Part shown: positions 23,196 through 32,945 of the stretch, piece after piece
Layout: every line of letters starts with the position of its first letter
How positions within the stretch are numbered: the first letter of the stretch is position 1
NCBI RefSeq assembly: GCF_002099425.1
Contig: NW_018344194.1
Span: forward strand, 124,001-188,000
Length of the DNA: 64,000 nt
Source: Phascolarctos cinereus
Lineage: Eukaryota > Chordata > Mammalia > Diprotodontia > Phascolarctidae
Direction: 5' to 3'
Translations under genes and position numbers: made by a program
Notes under the pieces: generated by a model
Database searches by the model: none
Told to the model about the DNA's origin: nothing
What the model saw: only the letters and a program-made list of their open reading frames with translations

Positions 23196-23800
23196 GATGA
23201 GGATGACATCCCCAGCCTGCTCTTTCTAGAAGGGTAGCTTGTGGTGCCCATCTCTGGGTGTCAATCTGGTCAGCACATTCACTTTCAAGAAACTTAGAAA
23301 CAGAGTAAATATCATTAGTGTTTTTCATTATTTATTTTTACATGAAAAGAAGAGAAATTCCATTAACTCATGAAAACTGGACAAACAAGGCCATTACAAC
23401 ACAATATTGGGGGCAGATGTTTCCCTTGCCGGCCAAGGTGGGATGCTGTTTCCAACTAACTGGAAGCCAGACACTCTGACAGCCTTTCCCAATTAGTAGA
23501 GTTTCCCCCAACGGATGGCTGACTTTTTATTTCAATGGATTTTTGGCTTTTCAAGTAGGCTAGGTTCAGACTGTGGAACTAGGCTCAGTATGAACACAGC
23601 CTCCAGATCTCTATACATCAGACAGGGAAATTCATTAAGGCAAAGAAGGAAAGTTCCAGAGAATGACACATTGCATGCTGATCACCTTGTGACAAGAAGT
23701 CAAAGAAGTCAGAAGGTATGGCAAAGGGGACAAGGGCCTTTCTGTGAAACCTGGGAATGCCCTGTGATTCTAACAAGCACAGGGATAGGGGCTGAACCTG
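23196..23800. other. Unrecognised non-coding sequence
   Basis: No repeat recognised. A 113-codon plus-strand frame (23515-23856) has no identifiable domain and runs into the next SINE, so it is not called as coding. Confidence 0.4.
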
Positions 23801-23940
23801 TGATTTCATTGATACTGGGAACTCTCAGACCAGGAAGTTCTTGCTTAGAGCATTGAGAGATCAGGTAATTTGCTCAAGGTCACACAGCCAGTATGTGGCA
23901 GAGGTCTTCCTGGCTCCTTGACACCATGTTGCCTCTTGTG
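23801..23940 (-). repeat. THER-like SINE, antisense
   Basis: gatttcattgatactgggaa, ctctcagaccaggaagttct, a shortened middle, gctcaaggtcacacagccag and a tgttgcctcttg end. Confidence 0.6.
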
Positions 23941-23984
23941 AATCTAACAATTTATTGATTCAGAAGTACCCTCAACCACCTGAG

Positions 23985-24125
23985 AGAGGCAGGACTAAAA
24001 GTCAAGTTCTGGACCTAAATCTGCAGAGTGACCTTGGGCAAGGCATTTGCCCTCTCTTGTTCCTCAAAGGAGGGGATAGGAATAGAAAATCTCCAAGGTC
24101 ATGTCCAGCTCTAAAATTCTATGCC
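23985..24125 (+). repeat. MIR-type SINE
   Basis: Sense: agtgaccttgggcaaggcat, ttccaaggtcatgtccagct-like phrasing, and a terminal ctctaaaattctatgcctg. Confidence 0.65.
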
Positions 24126-24229
24126 TGCCAACAATTATGGAGCTCAATGAAACTGGGAAGGCAGTAACTGGGGCAATAGTGAGCCAGTGTATTCATGCTG
24201 GCCCCTGAGCTCTTTGGAAGAAAGGCCAT

Positions 24230-24345
24230 GTGGACGATGGGAAGAACTAGGTTTAAAATTAGAGGAGCTGAATTCAAGTACTACCTCTGGTCCTTACTAC
24301 CCAGGTGACATAAACAAGTCATTTAACTCTCAGGTTCCTTACTGA
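24230..24345 (+). repeat. MIR-type SINE, 5' part, split by a SINE
   Basis: Sense head and core up to catttaactctcaggttcct. The remaining tail resumes at 24595-24665 (tccttgtctgtggagtgagc, then ttctcgctctaattctttg) after the younger SINE. Confidence 0.65.
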
Positions 24346-24590
24346 GGGGCAGCTAGGTGGTGTAGTGGATAAAACCCTGGGCCTGGAGTCAGGAAGACTC
24401 TTCCTGAGTTCAAATCTGCCCTCAGACACTTACTAGGTGTGTCGCCCTGGGCAAGTCACTTAACCCTGCTGGCCTCAGTTTCCTCACCTATAAAATGAAC
24501 TAAAGAAGGGAATGACAAAGCGCTTCAATATCTTTGCCAAGAGAACCCCAAATGGGGTCATGGAGAGTCGGACACAACAGCACAGTTGTT
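24346..24590 (+). mobile_element. Marsupial SINE, long type
   Basis: The best-preserved long-type copy here: gaggggcagctaggtggtgt head, ctggagtcaggaagactctt, gagttcaaatctgccctcag, gccctgggcaagtcacttaa, then the extended 3' domain (gggaatgacaaagcgcttca, atctttgccaagagaacccc, aaatggggtcatggagagtc, ggacacaac). It is inserted in an older MIR, whose two halves flank it. Confidence 0.9.
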
Positions 24591-24689
24591 CAAAGTTTCC
24601 TTGTCTGTGGAGTGAGCAGGTTCCATGCAGTGACATCTAAATCCTTTCTCGCTCTAATTCTTTGTCTGTTTTTCTATGATCCATGTTCA

Positions 24690-24785
24690 TGAACACTTGT
24701 TAAGGACCTTTTGCTTAACATATGGAGAGCACAGTGCTAGAGGGACAAAGCTCAAATGTAGAGCAATTTCTGGCCTCAAAGATTC
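24690..24785 (-). repeat. L2 LINE 3' end, antisense
   Basis: acttgttaaggaccttttgc, gagagcacagtgctagaggg and tctggcctcaaagattccca follow the reverse complement of the L2 tail with many changes. Confidence 0.5.
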
Positions 24786-24869
24786 CCAGGACTTGTTTTC
24801 TGCCCCAATGCTGAACCCCCAGGACTTCTGGGCCTTGCCATCTGCCCTGAAGCTGATCATTTTTTATGT

Positions 24870-25005
24870 GTTACCTCCCTCAATTAGAGCATGAGCTGCG
24901 GGGGAGCAGGGACTGTCTGGCTTTTTCTATTTGTCTCCTCAATATTGAGCACAATCCTTGGCACATAGTAAGTGCTTAATTAATACTTTTTGATCTATTC
25001 ATTCA
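24870..25005 (+). repeat. L2 LINE 3' end
   Basis: ccctcaattagagcatgagc, gggagcagggactgtctggc, then ttggcacatagtaagtgctt and aattaatactttttgatct. Confidence 0.75.
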
Positions 25006-25024
25006 TTCCATTCTACCAGGGTGA

Positions 25025-25150
25025 TGCAATATATACCTAGTTAAGCACAATACAAAGTAATTTGAAGAAGGAGGGAGCTCAAGGCTGGGGGTTCTACCCA
25101 CAAAGGAGGTCAAAGAAGGAATCAAAGAAGGACAAGAAGAGGGTTTCATT
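25025..25150 (-). repeat. L2 LINE, antisense, weak
   Basis: caatacaaagtaatttgaag, aaggagggagctcaaggctg and aggtcaaagaaggaatcaaa resemble the L2 segment just upstream of its 3' end, reversed. Confidence 0.4.
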
Positions 25151-25472
25151 GGGTAACCTTTAAGGCTCAGCTTGAAGATCCCACAGCTAATGATGCAGCC
25201 TCAGTCACTCTGGAGGAATGGGCGGAGGACAAAGTGAAGAGGCCTGAGCAGAGCTGTACTGAGGCATAGGCCTGAGGGTGTAGGGCATGTGGACTGAGCT
25301 AAAAAAGCAGAGAGATAGGAGGGAACAGCCAGGGGAAATCAGAAGCCTGGCTTTCCAGTCAGGAAGGGTCCTGAGTTCATTAGAAATATCTGACTCTTTG
25401 ATCCACTCTGAGAAGGCTCCCTGACTCCCCACTGTTTGAGGCTGACAGATGGGAGGGATTTCTATAGTTTCC

Positions 25473-25473
<1 letters not shown>

Positions 25474-25540
<67 letters not shown>

Positions 25541-25553
25541 GTCTTTCTCTCTC
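25474..25553. repeat. (CT)n microsatellite
   Basis: About 80 bases of CT repeat with a few T and G interruptions at its right end. Confidence 0.95.
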
Positions 25554-25694
25554 AGCAGTGCTGTTCCTTCCACCCATTCTAGTGTGCTGGGCCACAGATA
25601 GGCACCAGGCTATGGCAAATTTTTTTCAGATCTGCTAAACTTTTATTACCAAAGGTCCTTCTGCTAAAAGTCTGTAAACTTTTAAAAAAATTAA

Positions 25695-25855
25695 TTTCTT
25701 CTTCTTCTTCTTCTTCTTCTTCTTCTTCTTCTTCTTCTTCTTCTTCTTCTTCTTCTTCTTCTTCTTCTTCTTCTTCTTCTTCTTCTTCTTCTCCTTCTTC
25801 TCCTCCTTTTCCTCCTCCTTCTCCTCCTCCTCCTCTCCTGCTCTTCCTACATGGA
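25695..25855. repeat. (TTC)n tract with CTCCTT extension
   Basis: Uninterrupted TTC units run to about 25790, roughly 32 copies. An imperfect TCC/CTCCTT polypyrimidine extension reaches 25855. On the other strand this is a GAA tract. It also reads as long Glu, Leu or Lys frames, which are artefacts. Confidence 0.95.
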
Positions 25856-25934
25856 CTCCTTTTTTTTCCTTCCATTCACTCTTTAGGCTATGGAGAGCTT
25901 GGTCATTGGCTCTCAGGGTAATTATCAAAATAAA

Positions 25935-26352
25935 ATGAAGAAAAAGGAGGGGAAGGAAGAGGAGGAGGAGAAAGAGGAGAGGGAGGAGGAAAAGGAGAAG
26001 GAGAAGGAGAAGGAGAAGGAGAAGGAGAAGGAGAAGGAGAAGGAGAAGGAGAAGGAGAAGGAGAAGGAGAAGGAGAAGGAGAAGGAGAAGGAGAAGGAGA
26101 AGGAGAAGGAGGAGAAGGAGAGAGAAGGAGGAGAAGGAGAAGGAGAAGGAGAAGGAGAAGGAGAAGGAGAAGGAGAAGGAGAAGGAGAAGGAGAAGGAGA
26201 AGGAGAAGGAGAAGGAGAAGGAGAAGGAGAAGGAGAAGGAGAAGGAGAAGGAGAAGGAGAAGGAGAAGGAGAAGGAGAAGGAAAAGGAGAAAGAAAAGAA
26301 GGAGAAGGAGGAGGAGGAGGAAGAGGAGGAGGAGGAGGAGGAGGAGGAGGAG
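25935..26352. repeat. (GGAGAA)n purine minisatellite tract
   Basis: About 400 bases almost purely of A and G on the plus strand. Regular GGAGAA hexamers run from about 25992 to 26285, broken once near 26110-26130, then change to GGA triplets. It is complementary in kind to the TTC/CTCCTT tract about 80 bases upstream. Frames across it (Lys/Glu, Gly/Glu, Ser/Phe, Ser/Pro) are not proteins. Confidence 0.95.
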
Positions 26353-26359
26353 GAAAAAA

Positions 26360-26440
26360 CAAGTAGCAGCATTTATTTAGCACTTTAAGATGTGCAAAAC
26401 ACTTTGCAGACATGGCCTATTTGATCCTGACAACAACTCT
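26360..26440 (-). repeat. MIR-type SINE 3' end, antisense
   Basis: agcatttatttagcacttta, agatgtgcaaaacactttgc, tttgatcctgacaacaactc and tgtgagaga match the antisense MIR tail. The purine tract starts beside it. Confidence 0.7.
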
Positions 26441-26449
26441 GTGAGAGAG

Positions 26450-26929
26450 GGGCCCCCAAACCTGTACATCTAGCCCTAATCTCTAAGGAATTTCAAACAT
26501 GCATCTCTAGCTTGTTGGGTACCTCTCCTCCTTTAAGTCCCACAGACTCTCAAATTCAGTGTGTCTGAAACTGAGTTTGTCATCTTTACTAAAAAAAAGT
26601 AACCAGTCACTTTCTCCAAATGTCCCTCTTTCTGTTGAGGTCATCACCATCCTTCCAGTATTTAAGTCTGTGAAGCTTGAATTCATCCTGGGATTGTTTC
26701 TTTCCTTTATTTTTCATAGCCAAATAGTTTTCAAGTCCTGTGGATTAACCCTGTGCAACCAACCCTTTCTCTCCACTCACATGGCCACCACCCTAACTCA
26801 TGTCTCATTATCTCTGCCCCCCCCACACACACTTTTAGAGGCTTCTGGTTAGTATCCCAACTCCCAGGCTCTCCTCTCCCAGCCCTGCCTTCACAGAACT
26901 GCTCCAATTATTTTCCTAAGGTATACTAT
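26450..26929 (+). mobile_element. L2 LINE, ORF2 C-terminal region, first part
   Basis: Sense L2: tttgtcatctttactaaaaa, gtcatcaccatccttccagt, caagtcctgtggattaaccc, then a tcacagaactgctccaatta and ttttcctaagg segment. It resumes at 27571 after an inserted element. The L2 reverse-transcriptase frame is destroyed. Confidence 0.65.
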
Positions 26930-27570
26930 TGTTTCAATAGAATCTTAACAAAAGGGCAAACGGAGGCAGATCACTGAGTGAGATAACACATTTGCAGGGG
27001 CATGCTACTTGGCAATAAATAGGTCCATGGCTTGCCTCCATTTGTGCCAAAAATAGCTCCCCTTATATAGGTTTTGGAGAGTACAGAACAAAGAACAGAG
27101 ACAGGTAGATGACATCACGGGATTAAAAGTGACGTGATTGGTTACAGAGGTGAAGGACAGTGAACAACAGGATTGGTTGGAAGTTTGGTGATGGGGGCTA
27201 GCAACAACTTCCCTTCTTTTCTCACGAGATTAAGAAGTGCTCTTTCTTTGAGTCCAGGTGCGAGATAGCAGCCCAGACTTTTGGACAGTAAACCAGACAT
27301 CCCTGAAGGATGGCTTGCTGGTGTAGAGATATCAGGCCCCAACTCCCTTGCTTTCTTACACATTCCCCAAGGTTAGCAAAAATTCCTTGAGCAGGAAAGT
27401 TGGCTTTTTAAACTTAACCGATTACTGGCCAGCTGAACTCTGAACTAAGTCCAGAGTCAGAGAAACCACAACTCAAGCAGCTACAGAATAAAAGCAGTCA
27501 TGGGGTAAAATCAAGGACTTGTAAATAAGATCAATAAGAAAGTGATCCAGGATCAATCTGAATCTTGTCA
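26930..27570 (-). mobile_element. Probable solo LTR of an endogenous retrovirus
   Basis: A 641-base block interrupts the L2 and has the TG...CA ends of an LTR. On the minus strand it has a promoter-like layout: a CCAAT motif beside a tgacg motif (27131-27141) and a TATA-like cctatataagg (27061-27071). No internal retroviral region lies beside it. The family is not identified; the copy is old and no clear target-site duplication is visible. Confidence 0.45.
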
Positions 27571-28330
27571 GGTCTTATTCAGTCACTCTCCTGCTCAGAA
27601 ATCTTCAGTGGCTCCCTATTGCTTTATTATAAAACATGAACTCTTTACAGTGGCATCTAATTTCCTTTATAATCGATTCCCTACTTACTTCTGCAGCCTT
27701 ATCTCAGATTAATCTCCTTCATGAAATTCGTGTTTTACTCAAAAATGACCAACTAACTTTACAGCTTATACAATATTTTCTTTAGAATGTCCCTGTGAGG
27801 TATGTAGTATAAGAACATCAAGACTCAGAAAGAAAAAGCACCTTACCCACTGAAAAGAGCACTAGGAAAATATAGTCCAATGCCTGAAAAATCATTCAGT
27901 GCTCTATAGCCTGCATATTTCCAAACTGATTTCAGGGTCTGTATTTATTCTGCTCATCTAGTTTTGTTTTTTTCTCTAGGATGATGGAGGCACCCGAAAT
28001 TCCATCCTAACTGGCCAATTTGCTGTTCTCCCCTCAAAACATTCCCTCTTCCACCTCCATGCCCTGCTTCAAGCTGTCCATTGTACCTGGAAGACTCTCT
28101 CTGACTCTCCACCTCATAGAACCCCCAAGCTCCCTTCAAAGCTCAACTCAAGTGCCAGAACAGAAAAGAGGTGTTTTCTGATCTCTCCAAGTCTTCATTC
28201 TCCCAAGCTGTTAAATTATGGCTGTTTCAATATGCATGTCCCAACTCTTCTCAGTAGAGTGTAACCTCCTTGTGGTCACAGACCTGACGTGGTCACAATG
28301 TCTGAGCTATACTTGTTGGATGGAATTGAA
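27571..28330 (+). mobile_element. L2 LINE, second part to the 3' end
   Basis: cagtcactctcctgctcaga, aatcttcagtggctccctat and acagtggcatctaatttcct continue the L2. After an unrelated or very diverged patch (about 27735-27985), atgccctgcttcaagctgtc, caaagctcaactcaagtgcc, gagtgtaacctccttgtggt and a weak tail follow. Confidence 0.65.
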
Positions 28331-28940
28331 TTAAATAGGATAAACTTGAATTGATTTCTTTATGCTTTCAGTTAATTTTTGTTTTCCAGGAGAAAACATT
28401 CTCTGTCTCTCTAAGACCATCACATTATCCGCTGATATTTCTCTGCAGAGTTTTGGCTGAGGCTTCCCAAAAATGAATTCTGGAGTAGAAAAACATTCAC
28501 TCTGAGGCTGTGAGTTCTCTCCATGGAAATCTTCAATAAAAATAAATAAGAGTCAAAAGAGAAAGCATGACCACTTCTGTATATAAATCAAATGAAATGT
28601 TTCATTAAAGAACAATTTCCTTTGGGGGAAGGCTCATTTAAGCCATGAGAACTGAGGACAGGAGCATGTCATGAGCTCCCGCCAGCACTGTGGATATTTA
28701 ATAAATAGGGAGCGATTACTGGTAATTAGACTATGGTTTGCAGACATAAAACTGTCAAGCTTTTATATGGTCCCATTCTCCTAAGGGATCTTGAGTCTTG
28801 TATGGAAAAGGAGGACCATGGGATATTATAGGGAAAATCCAATTAGAACAAGTCATGATCTAATGAGGGCTTGGGAGGGCAGCAGTATTTATGTGCTCAT
28901 CTCAAGGTTGTCTCAGACTAATAGGATTCCATCTTGATAA
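28331..28940. promoter_or_regulatory. Candidate conserved non-coding element
   Basis: About 600 bases with no recognisable repeat, AT-rich and of uniform texture. It contains gattactggtaattag (28714-28729), a pair of homeodomain-type TAAT cores, and taaaactgtcaagctttta-like sequence nearby. This is only a candidate, because no alignment was available. Confidence 0.3.
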
Positions 28941-29194
28941 AATCAATGTGATAAATAATCCTGGCTACCAATGGCTTTTTTTGGTTCCTGTTCCTGGCAT
29001 AATCCACCTCCAAGAAATAATGCTACCTGCTTGGGTGGGTCATTAGGAAAAGACAAAAGACAGCAGTGAAAACCAAGATATTCAGGATTCTTTTTGTTCT
29101 GTTCATTGAGACATGTGGGTTGATGAAACATCACCACCAACAGCAATAACCCTAAAAAGGATCCATTTTAGCCCCATACTGGCCACTTGCTACC

Positions 29195-29310
29195 TCAAGA
29201 ACCATTGACTGCTTTGACTCTCAGTTTCTACATCTGTAAAATATAGATAATAATCCCTCCCCTGTGAAATCTATAGAGTAATTATGGGAAACGTGAGAAG
29301 TCAAGCAATC
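29195..29310 (+). repeat. MIR-type SINE
   Basis: gactctcagtttctacatct, gtaaaatatagataataatc and a degraded agtaattatgggaaacgtga tail. Confidence 0.6.
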
Positions 29311-29462
29311 ATAACCTGGATCCCAGAACTGAATCTCTGGGTTTACACAGCCCCCTGACTCATACTGGGGGGCTTCTCAATAATCAGTTTTTGTGCAATG
29401 TTCCCACGAGGATTTCCTCTTTTGAAAATCAGAATTTGGCTTGTTGTGACCCTTGTGGGTCT

Positions 29463-29595
29463 CAGTCAATCAATAAGCATTTATGAAACACTTACTGGGA
29501 GCCAAAAACTGTGCTGGGTGCTGGGATACCTAAACAAAACTAAAACACCATTTGGCCTTAAGGAGCTTGCATCCTACTAGGGAGACAATATGTAT
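29463..29595 (-). repeat. L2 LINE 3' end, antisense
   Basis: cagtcaatcaataagcattt, atgaaacacttactgggagc, actgtgctgggtgctgggat and cttaaggagcttgcatccta. Confidence 0.75.
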
Positions 29596-29606
29596 CATCT
29601 ATTAGT

Positions 29607-29745
29607 CAATGTTCATTTACTAATCACCTACTATGTGCCTGAGATATGCTAGACACTGGAAATACCAAGACAAAATGAAACAGGGCCATGCCCTCAAGTT
29701 GCTTTCATTTTATGAGGAGGAGATAATATTCAATGAGGAGAGGGG
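29607..29745 (-). repeat. L2 LINE 3' end, antisense, second copy
   Basis: A second L2 tail directly beside the first: ttcatttactaatcacctac, tatgtgcctgagatatgcta and catgccctcaagttgctttc. Confidence 0.7.
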
Positions 29746-29759
29746 CAGGAACTGTGCTA

Positions 29760-29900
29760 AGTCCTGGTGATTTCACAGGTATAGGGAACTCCCAGATGAG
29801 GAAATTCCATCTACTAATGAAGGTCAGTGCCTTCTCTGGAACTTAAGTCTTACAGAGCTGCCTATAGACTACAACCTTAAAAAGTGCCATGACTTAAGAA
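29760..29900 (-). repeat. THER-like SINE, antisense
   Basis: gatttcacaggtatagggaa, ctcccagatgaggaaattcc, atctactaatgaaggtcagt, aagtcttacagagctgccta. The tRNA-derived end is missing. Confidence 0.6.
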
Positions 29901-29914
29901 GAAATTCTGTCTAT

Positions 29915-30145
29915 CCACTGGAGTGCTGAGGTGAGAGACAGGAAGATCTGAGTTCAAATTCAACCTCAGACATTTACTAGTTGCGTGAGTTTGGGCAAGT
30001 CACTTAACTTCTGTTTGTTTCAGTTTCCTAAACTGCACAACAGAAATCATAGTATCATCTACTTCCCAGGATTGTTGTGAGGACGAAATGAAATATTTTT
30101 AAAGTGCTTAGCGTAGTGCCTAATATATAGCAAGCATTTAAATGC
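29915..30145 (+). repeat. MIR-like SINE with full 3' domain
   Basis: gacaggaagatctgagttca, gtgagtttgggcaagtcact, tgtttcagtttcctaaactg, aggattgttgtgaggacgaa, agtgcttagcgtagtgccta and tagcaagcatttaaatgctt. The ending differs from ordinary MIR and matches the copies at 44953-45238 and 51480-51708. Confidence 0.75.
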
Positions 30146-30377
30146 TTCCTCTTTCTCCCTCCCTCCCTTTCTTCCTTTTTTCCTTCCTTCCTGTCTTCCC
30201 TCCTTTCTTCTTCTTCCTTCCTTTCTCTTTTCCTCTCTCCCTTCCTTTCTTACCTTCCTTCTTCCTTTTCTCTGTCCCTTCCTTTTCTACTCTTCCTTCT
30301 CCTTCCTTCTTTCCTTCCTTCCTTCCTCTCTTCCCTCCTTCCTTCTTCTCTTCCTTCCTCCCTTCCTTTCTTCTTCC
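30146..30377. repeat. (CCTT)n polypyrimidine tract
   Basis: About 230 bases of CCTT, CTTT and CCCT units grown on the tail of the preceding SINE. Confidence 0.95.
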
Positions 30378-30379
30378 TG

Positions 30380-30500
30380 GAGCATAGAGAACTTAAGTAA
30401 CTTAACAAAGGTCACACAGACAATCTGTGTCAGAGGTGGGACATGCACCCAGGTCTCCCTGACCCTGAGGCTAGTTCTCTATTTCGTGCTGCATGATAGG
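30380..30500 (-). repeat. THER-like SINE, antisense, followed by an L2 scrap
   Basis: acttaacaaaggtcacacag, tgtcagaggtgggacatgca, cccaggtctccctgaccctg and aggctagttctctatttcgt. A short sense L2 end (atgcttgtttactgattgac) follows at 30510-30530. Confidence 0.6.
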
Positions 30501-30535
30501 CCCTTAATCAATGCTTGTTTACTGATTGACTATCC

Positions 30536-31257
30536 ACTGTTACATAGCTACTAAGCGTTGTCTGTAGGATTTTAGCTCAGCTCTTCCTAGTTCCAAGTCT
30601 TGCGCTCTCTGCAGGCACCAGGCTGCCTTCCAGCCCTCCCAGTGCTGTCTGACTGTGCACGATTATACTCAGAAGTCATTATGCATTTCCTTACTTTTTT
30701 CTGATCATCTCTGGGATGCTTAGTATTTACTGAGTTTGGTTGCTTAAACAAAATAGCTAAAACCCACTCAGGAGTGCTGCCCACACTCCTCCTGGGACAG
30801 TCTGGGTTTGGCTGGAGAGCAAACATGTAGAACATTGTCTTCTGTCCTTTCCCAGCTCATCCCAGCTCCAGCACCTGGGCTCCTTCCACCCAGTGATGGG
30901 ATGGCTGCATGCCTTGGGTGCACCCTGGGCTTTGTGGATGGCCAAAGCCAAAGCCTCAAAATTCAGCCCAGGCTCAGGGTGGAGTCTGGTCCTTTTACAC
31001 CCTTGCCCTGGATTCACATTGATCTTCCCATTCTTTAGCCCAGCAGAAATTTGAAGGCAAACCTGAATACCCCTTTCACGTTAATGGCCTCCCTCCCTTA
31101 GGCATGATCACTGCAGTGCTGCCCGTTCTACAGAACCTTCAGGGTGAAGAGATCATGAAAGATAGGTGAAATGCAGTCTTTTGACAGAGGTGGGGGTGCA
31201 TATCAGAAGTGTGATTTCACTGCTAAGAGGAAACCCCTTCTACCACTGCATTACAGC
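30536..31257. other. Unrecognised sequence
   Basis: About 720 bases, moderately GC-rich. A faint antisense MIR scrap may lie at 30545-30600. The small frames on both strands at 30757-31038 overlap each other and carry no domain. Confidence 0.4.
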
Positions 31258-31410
31258 CTCTCCCTCGGTCTTAGAGAGCTGCCTGAAGCACTGAGGAGTG
31301 ACTTGCCCAGGGACACACAGCCAGCATATGCCTGAGGTGAGACTTGAACCCAGGTCTCCCTGACCCTAAGGTGAGCTCTCTATCCACCAGGCCATGTCGT
31401 TATTTCTTCT
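31258..31410 (-). repeat. THER-like SINE, antisense, tRNA end
   Basis: ttagagagctgcctgaagca, gaggagtgacttgcccaggg, acacacagccagcatatgcc, gacttgaacccaggtctccc and ctctctatccaccaggccat. Confidence 0.7.
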
Positions 31411-32285
31411 TTGACTCTAACAAAGCGCCATCCATGACTGTTCTCTTTAGCATGGGATCCTGGCACGACTTGGCATTCCAAATGCTGCCTGCGGATCTGA
31501 AGCTGTGGAAGGCCACGTTGAGCTGGAAGGCTTCAAGCCTAGCTAAATTCATATACAAATCCTTTGTATATGAGCCTACTTGTTGTCTGGGTCTGTCACT
31601 GCAGGCTCAGCCAGAGGAGCTTTGGAGAGAAAGCCCTTACCTTTCAGGCCCGATAATTCATGAAGGCTGACTAAAAGGAAAACATTCAGGGATTGTCATC
31701 TCCACACGTATATGGAACAGCCACAATATTGAATCCATAGATCTTCTGCAAGGTTGAAGAAAAACAAATTCAGCAGGACTGGGCTCCCACTATATGCGGG
31801 AAGTAATGGAGTAATAGCTCCATGCTTTGGGATTGATGGAGACAGGGGAAGATGGAGCCCTTCTCCAAATCTGAGAAGTCAAAGGATGTTTTTAAATGGT
31901 CTTTCATTACTTGAAAGCATAAACCCATAAATCTAAACGAATATTTTAATAACCTGCCATCTGGGATGGGAGCCCCATCTTTACTTCCTGCCCAGGCCTG
32001 GGGCCTGTCACCACTGCCACCACTGCCACCACCATCTGGGGGCCATAATGAAGGACATGCATCCTGCCGAAGGAGAATTCTGGTGTGATGAAGTCACACT
32101 CCATGAGCTCCAGCTATCAATATGGGCACAAGGTTTTCAGTAAGCTGATGCACACCCTGAGGAGACGACGAGCAGGATGATAGAGCATGGAAACAATGTC
32201 ATGTGAGAAAGGCTTACAAGTGCCAAGGATGTTCCACTCATAAAAAAATATTAAAGAGGGAAATGCTGGATGTCTGAGTAAATGA
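31411..32285. promoter_or_regulatory. Candidate conserved non-coding element
   Basis: About 870 bases without a recognisable repeat. It holds a palindrome-like atatacaaatcctttgtata at 31551-31570 and a CCACTGC-rich patch at 32010-32035. A 108-codon frame (31344-31670) starts inside the neighbouring SINE and has no domain. The regulatory reading is a guess from the absence of repeats. Confidence 0.25.
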
Positions 32286-32289
32286 ATAG

Positions 32290-32403
32290 TTTCTATGATC
32301 ATAAATGTGGAGCTGAAGGAAACAATGGAGTCCATACAATCTAATCCTCTTATTCTATAGATGAAAAACTTGGTGCTTAAGGAGAATAAGTGATCGCCCA
32401 AAT
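32290..32403 (-). repeat. MIR-type SINE, antisense, split by a SINE
   Basis: atcataaatgtggagctgaa, tccatacaatctaatcctct, a tgaaaaacttggtgcttaag core, then the younger SINE. It resumes at 32573-32625 with gggccaggtcctctgttttc. Confidence 0.7.
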
Positions 32404-32414
32404 CCACATAGTTT

Positions 32415-32561
32415 TGTTTGTTTGTTTGTTTTTGGCTAGGCAATGGCTTAGCCCAGGTCACACAGCTAGTAAATGTAATGTGTCTGAGGCTAGATTTGAA
32501 CTCAGGTCCTCCTGAATTCAGGGCCAGTGCTTTCTATCCACTGCACCACCTAGCTGCCGCT
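32415..32561 (-). mobile_element. WSINE-type SINE inserted in a MIR
   Basis: Antisense: a (TTTG)n tail, ggctaggcaatggcttagcc, caggtcacacagctagtaaa, atttgaactcaggtcctcct, ctatccactgcaccacctag. Target-site duplication ccacatagttt (32404-32414) and ccacacagttt (32562-32572), one mismatch. Confidence 0.9.
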
Positions 32562-32639
32562 CCACACAGTTTAAAGGGCCAGGTCCTCTGTTTTCAGAGT
32601 TAGTGTTCTCTCCTCCATACCACATCTCTTCCCTCAAAG

Positions 32640-32945
32640 ATCAAGCTTTATGGGTCTAGGTGGTCCCCATGACATACGGAAAGAAGAACTCAGTATTAGT
32701 GTAGATGTTACAGGGAAGCAGATTTAAGCTGAATGTAAAGCAAAGCTTTCCAACCGCCAGGGCTGTACAAGCCCAGAAGAACTGGATGCTTTGAGAGATG
32801 GTGAATTCACTGGCACTGGAGTTACTCAGAGCCTGGAAGGCCACTCTTTATGAAGGCTGCAGAAGGGATTTTCCTTGTGGATAAGTTCAAGAAGATGGCA
32901 TCTCAGGTCCTTTGGCACTCCAAGAAGTTAGGATTCCGACTTGCA
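32640..32945 (+). repeat. CR1/L3 LINE 3' region
   Basis: aagcagatttaagctgaatg, aactggatgctttgagagat-type divergence, agagcctggaaggccactct, gcagaagggattttccttgt and tggcatctcaggtcctttgg follow the sense 3' part of CR1/L3. Confidence 0.6.

Noticed and set aside
22826-24590. tRNA genes, because of the B-box-like gttcaaatc words
   Set aside because: These lie in SINE heads derived from tRNA. No cloverleaf with acceptor stem could be drawn.
25635-26413. Frames of 158-245 codons rich in Lys, Glu, Ser, Phe or Pro
   Set aside because: They are translations of the TTC and GGAGAA tracts, present in several frames on both strands. No start context or domain supports a protein.
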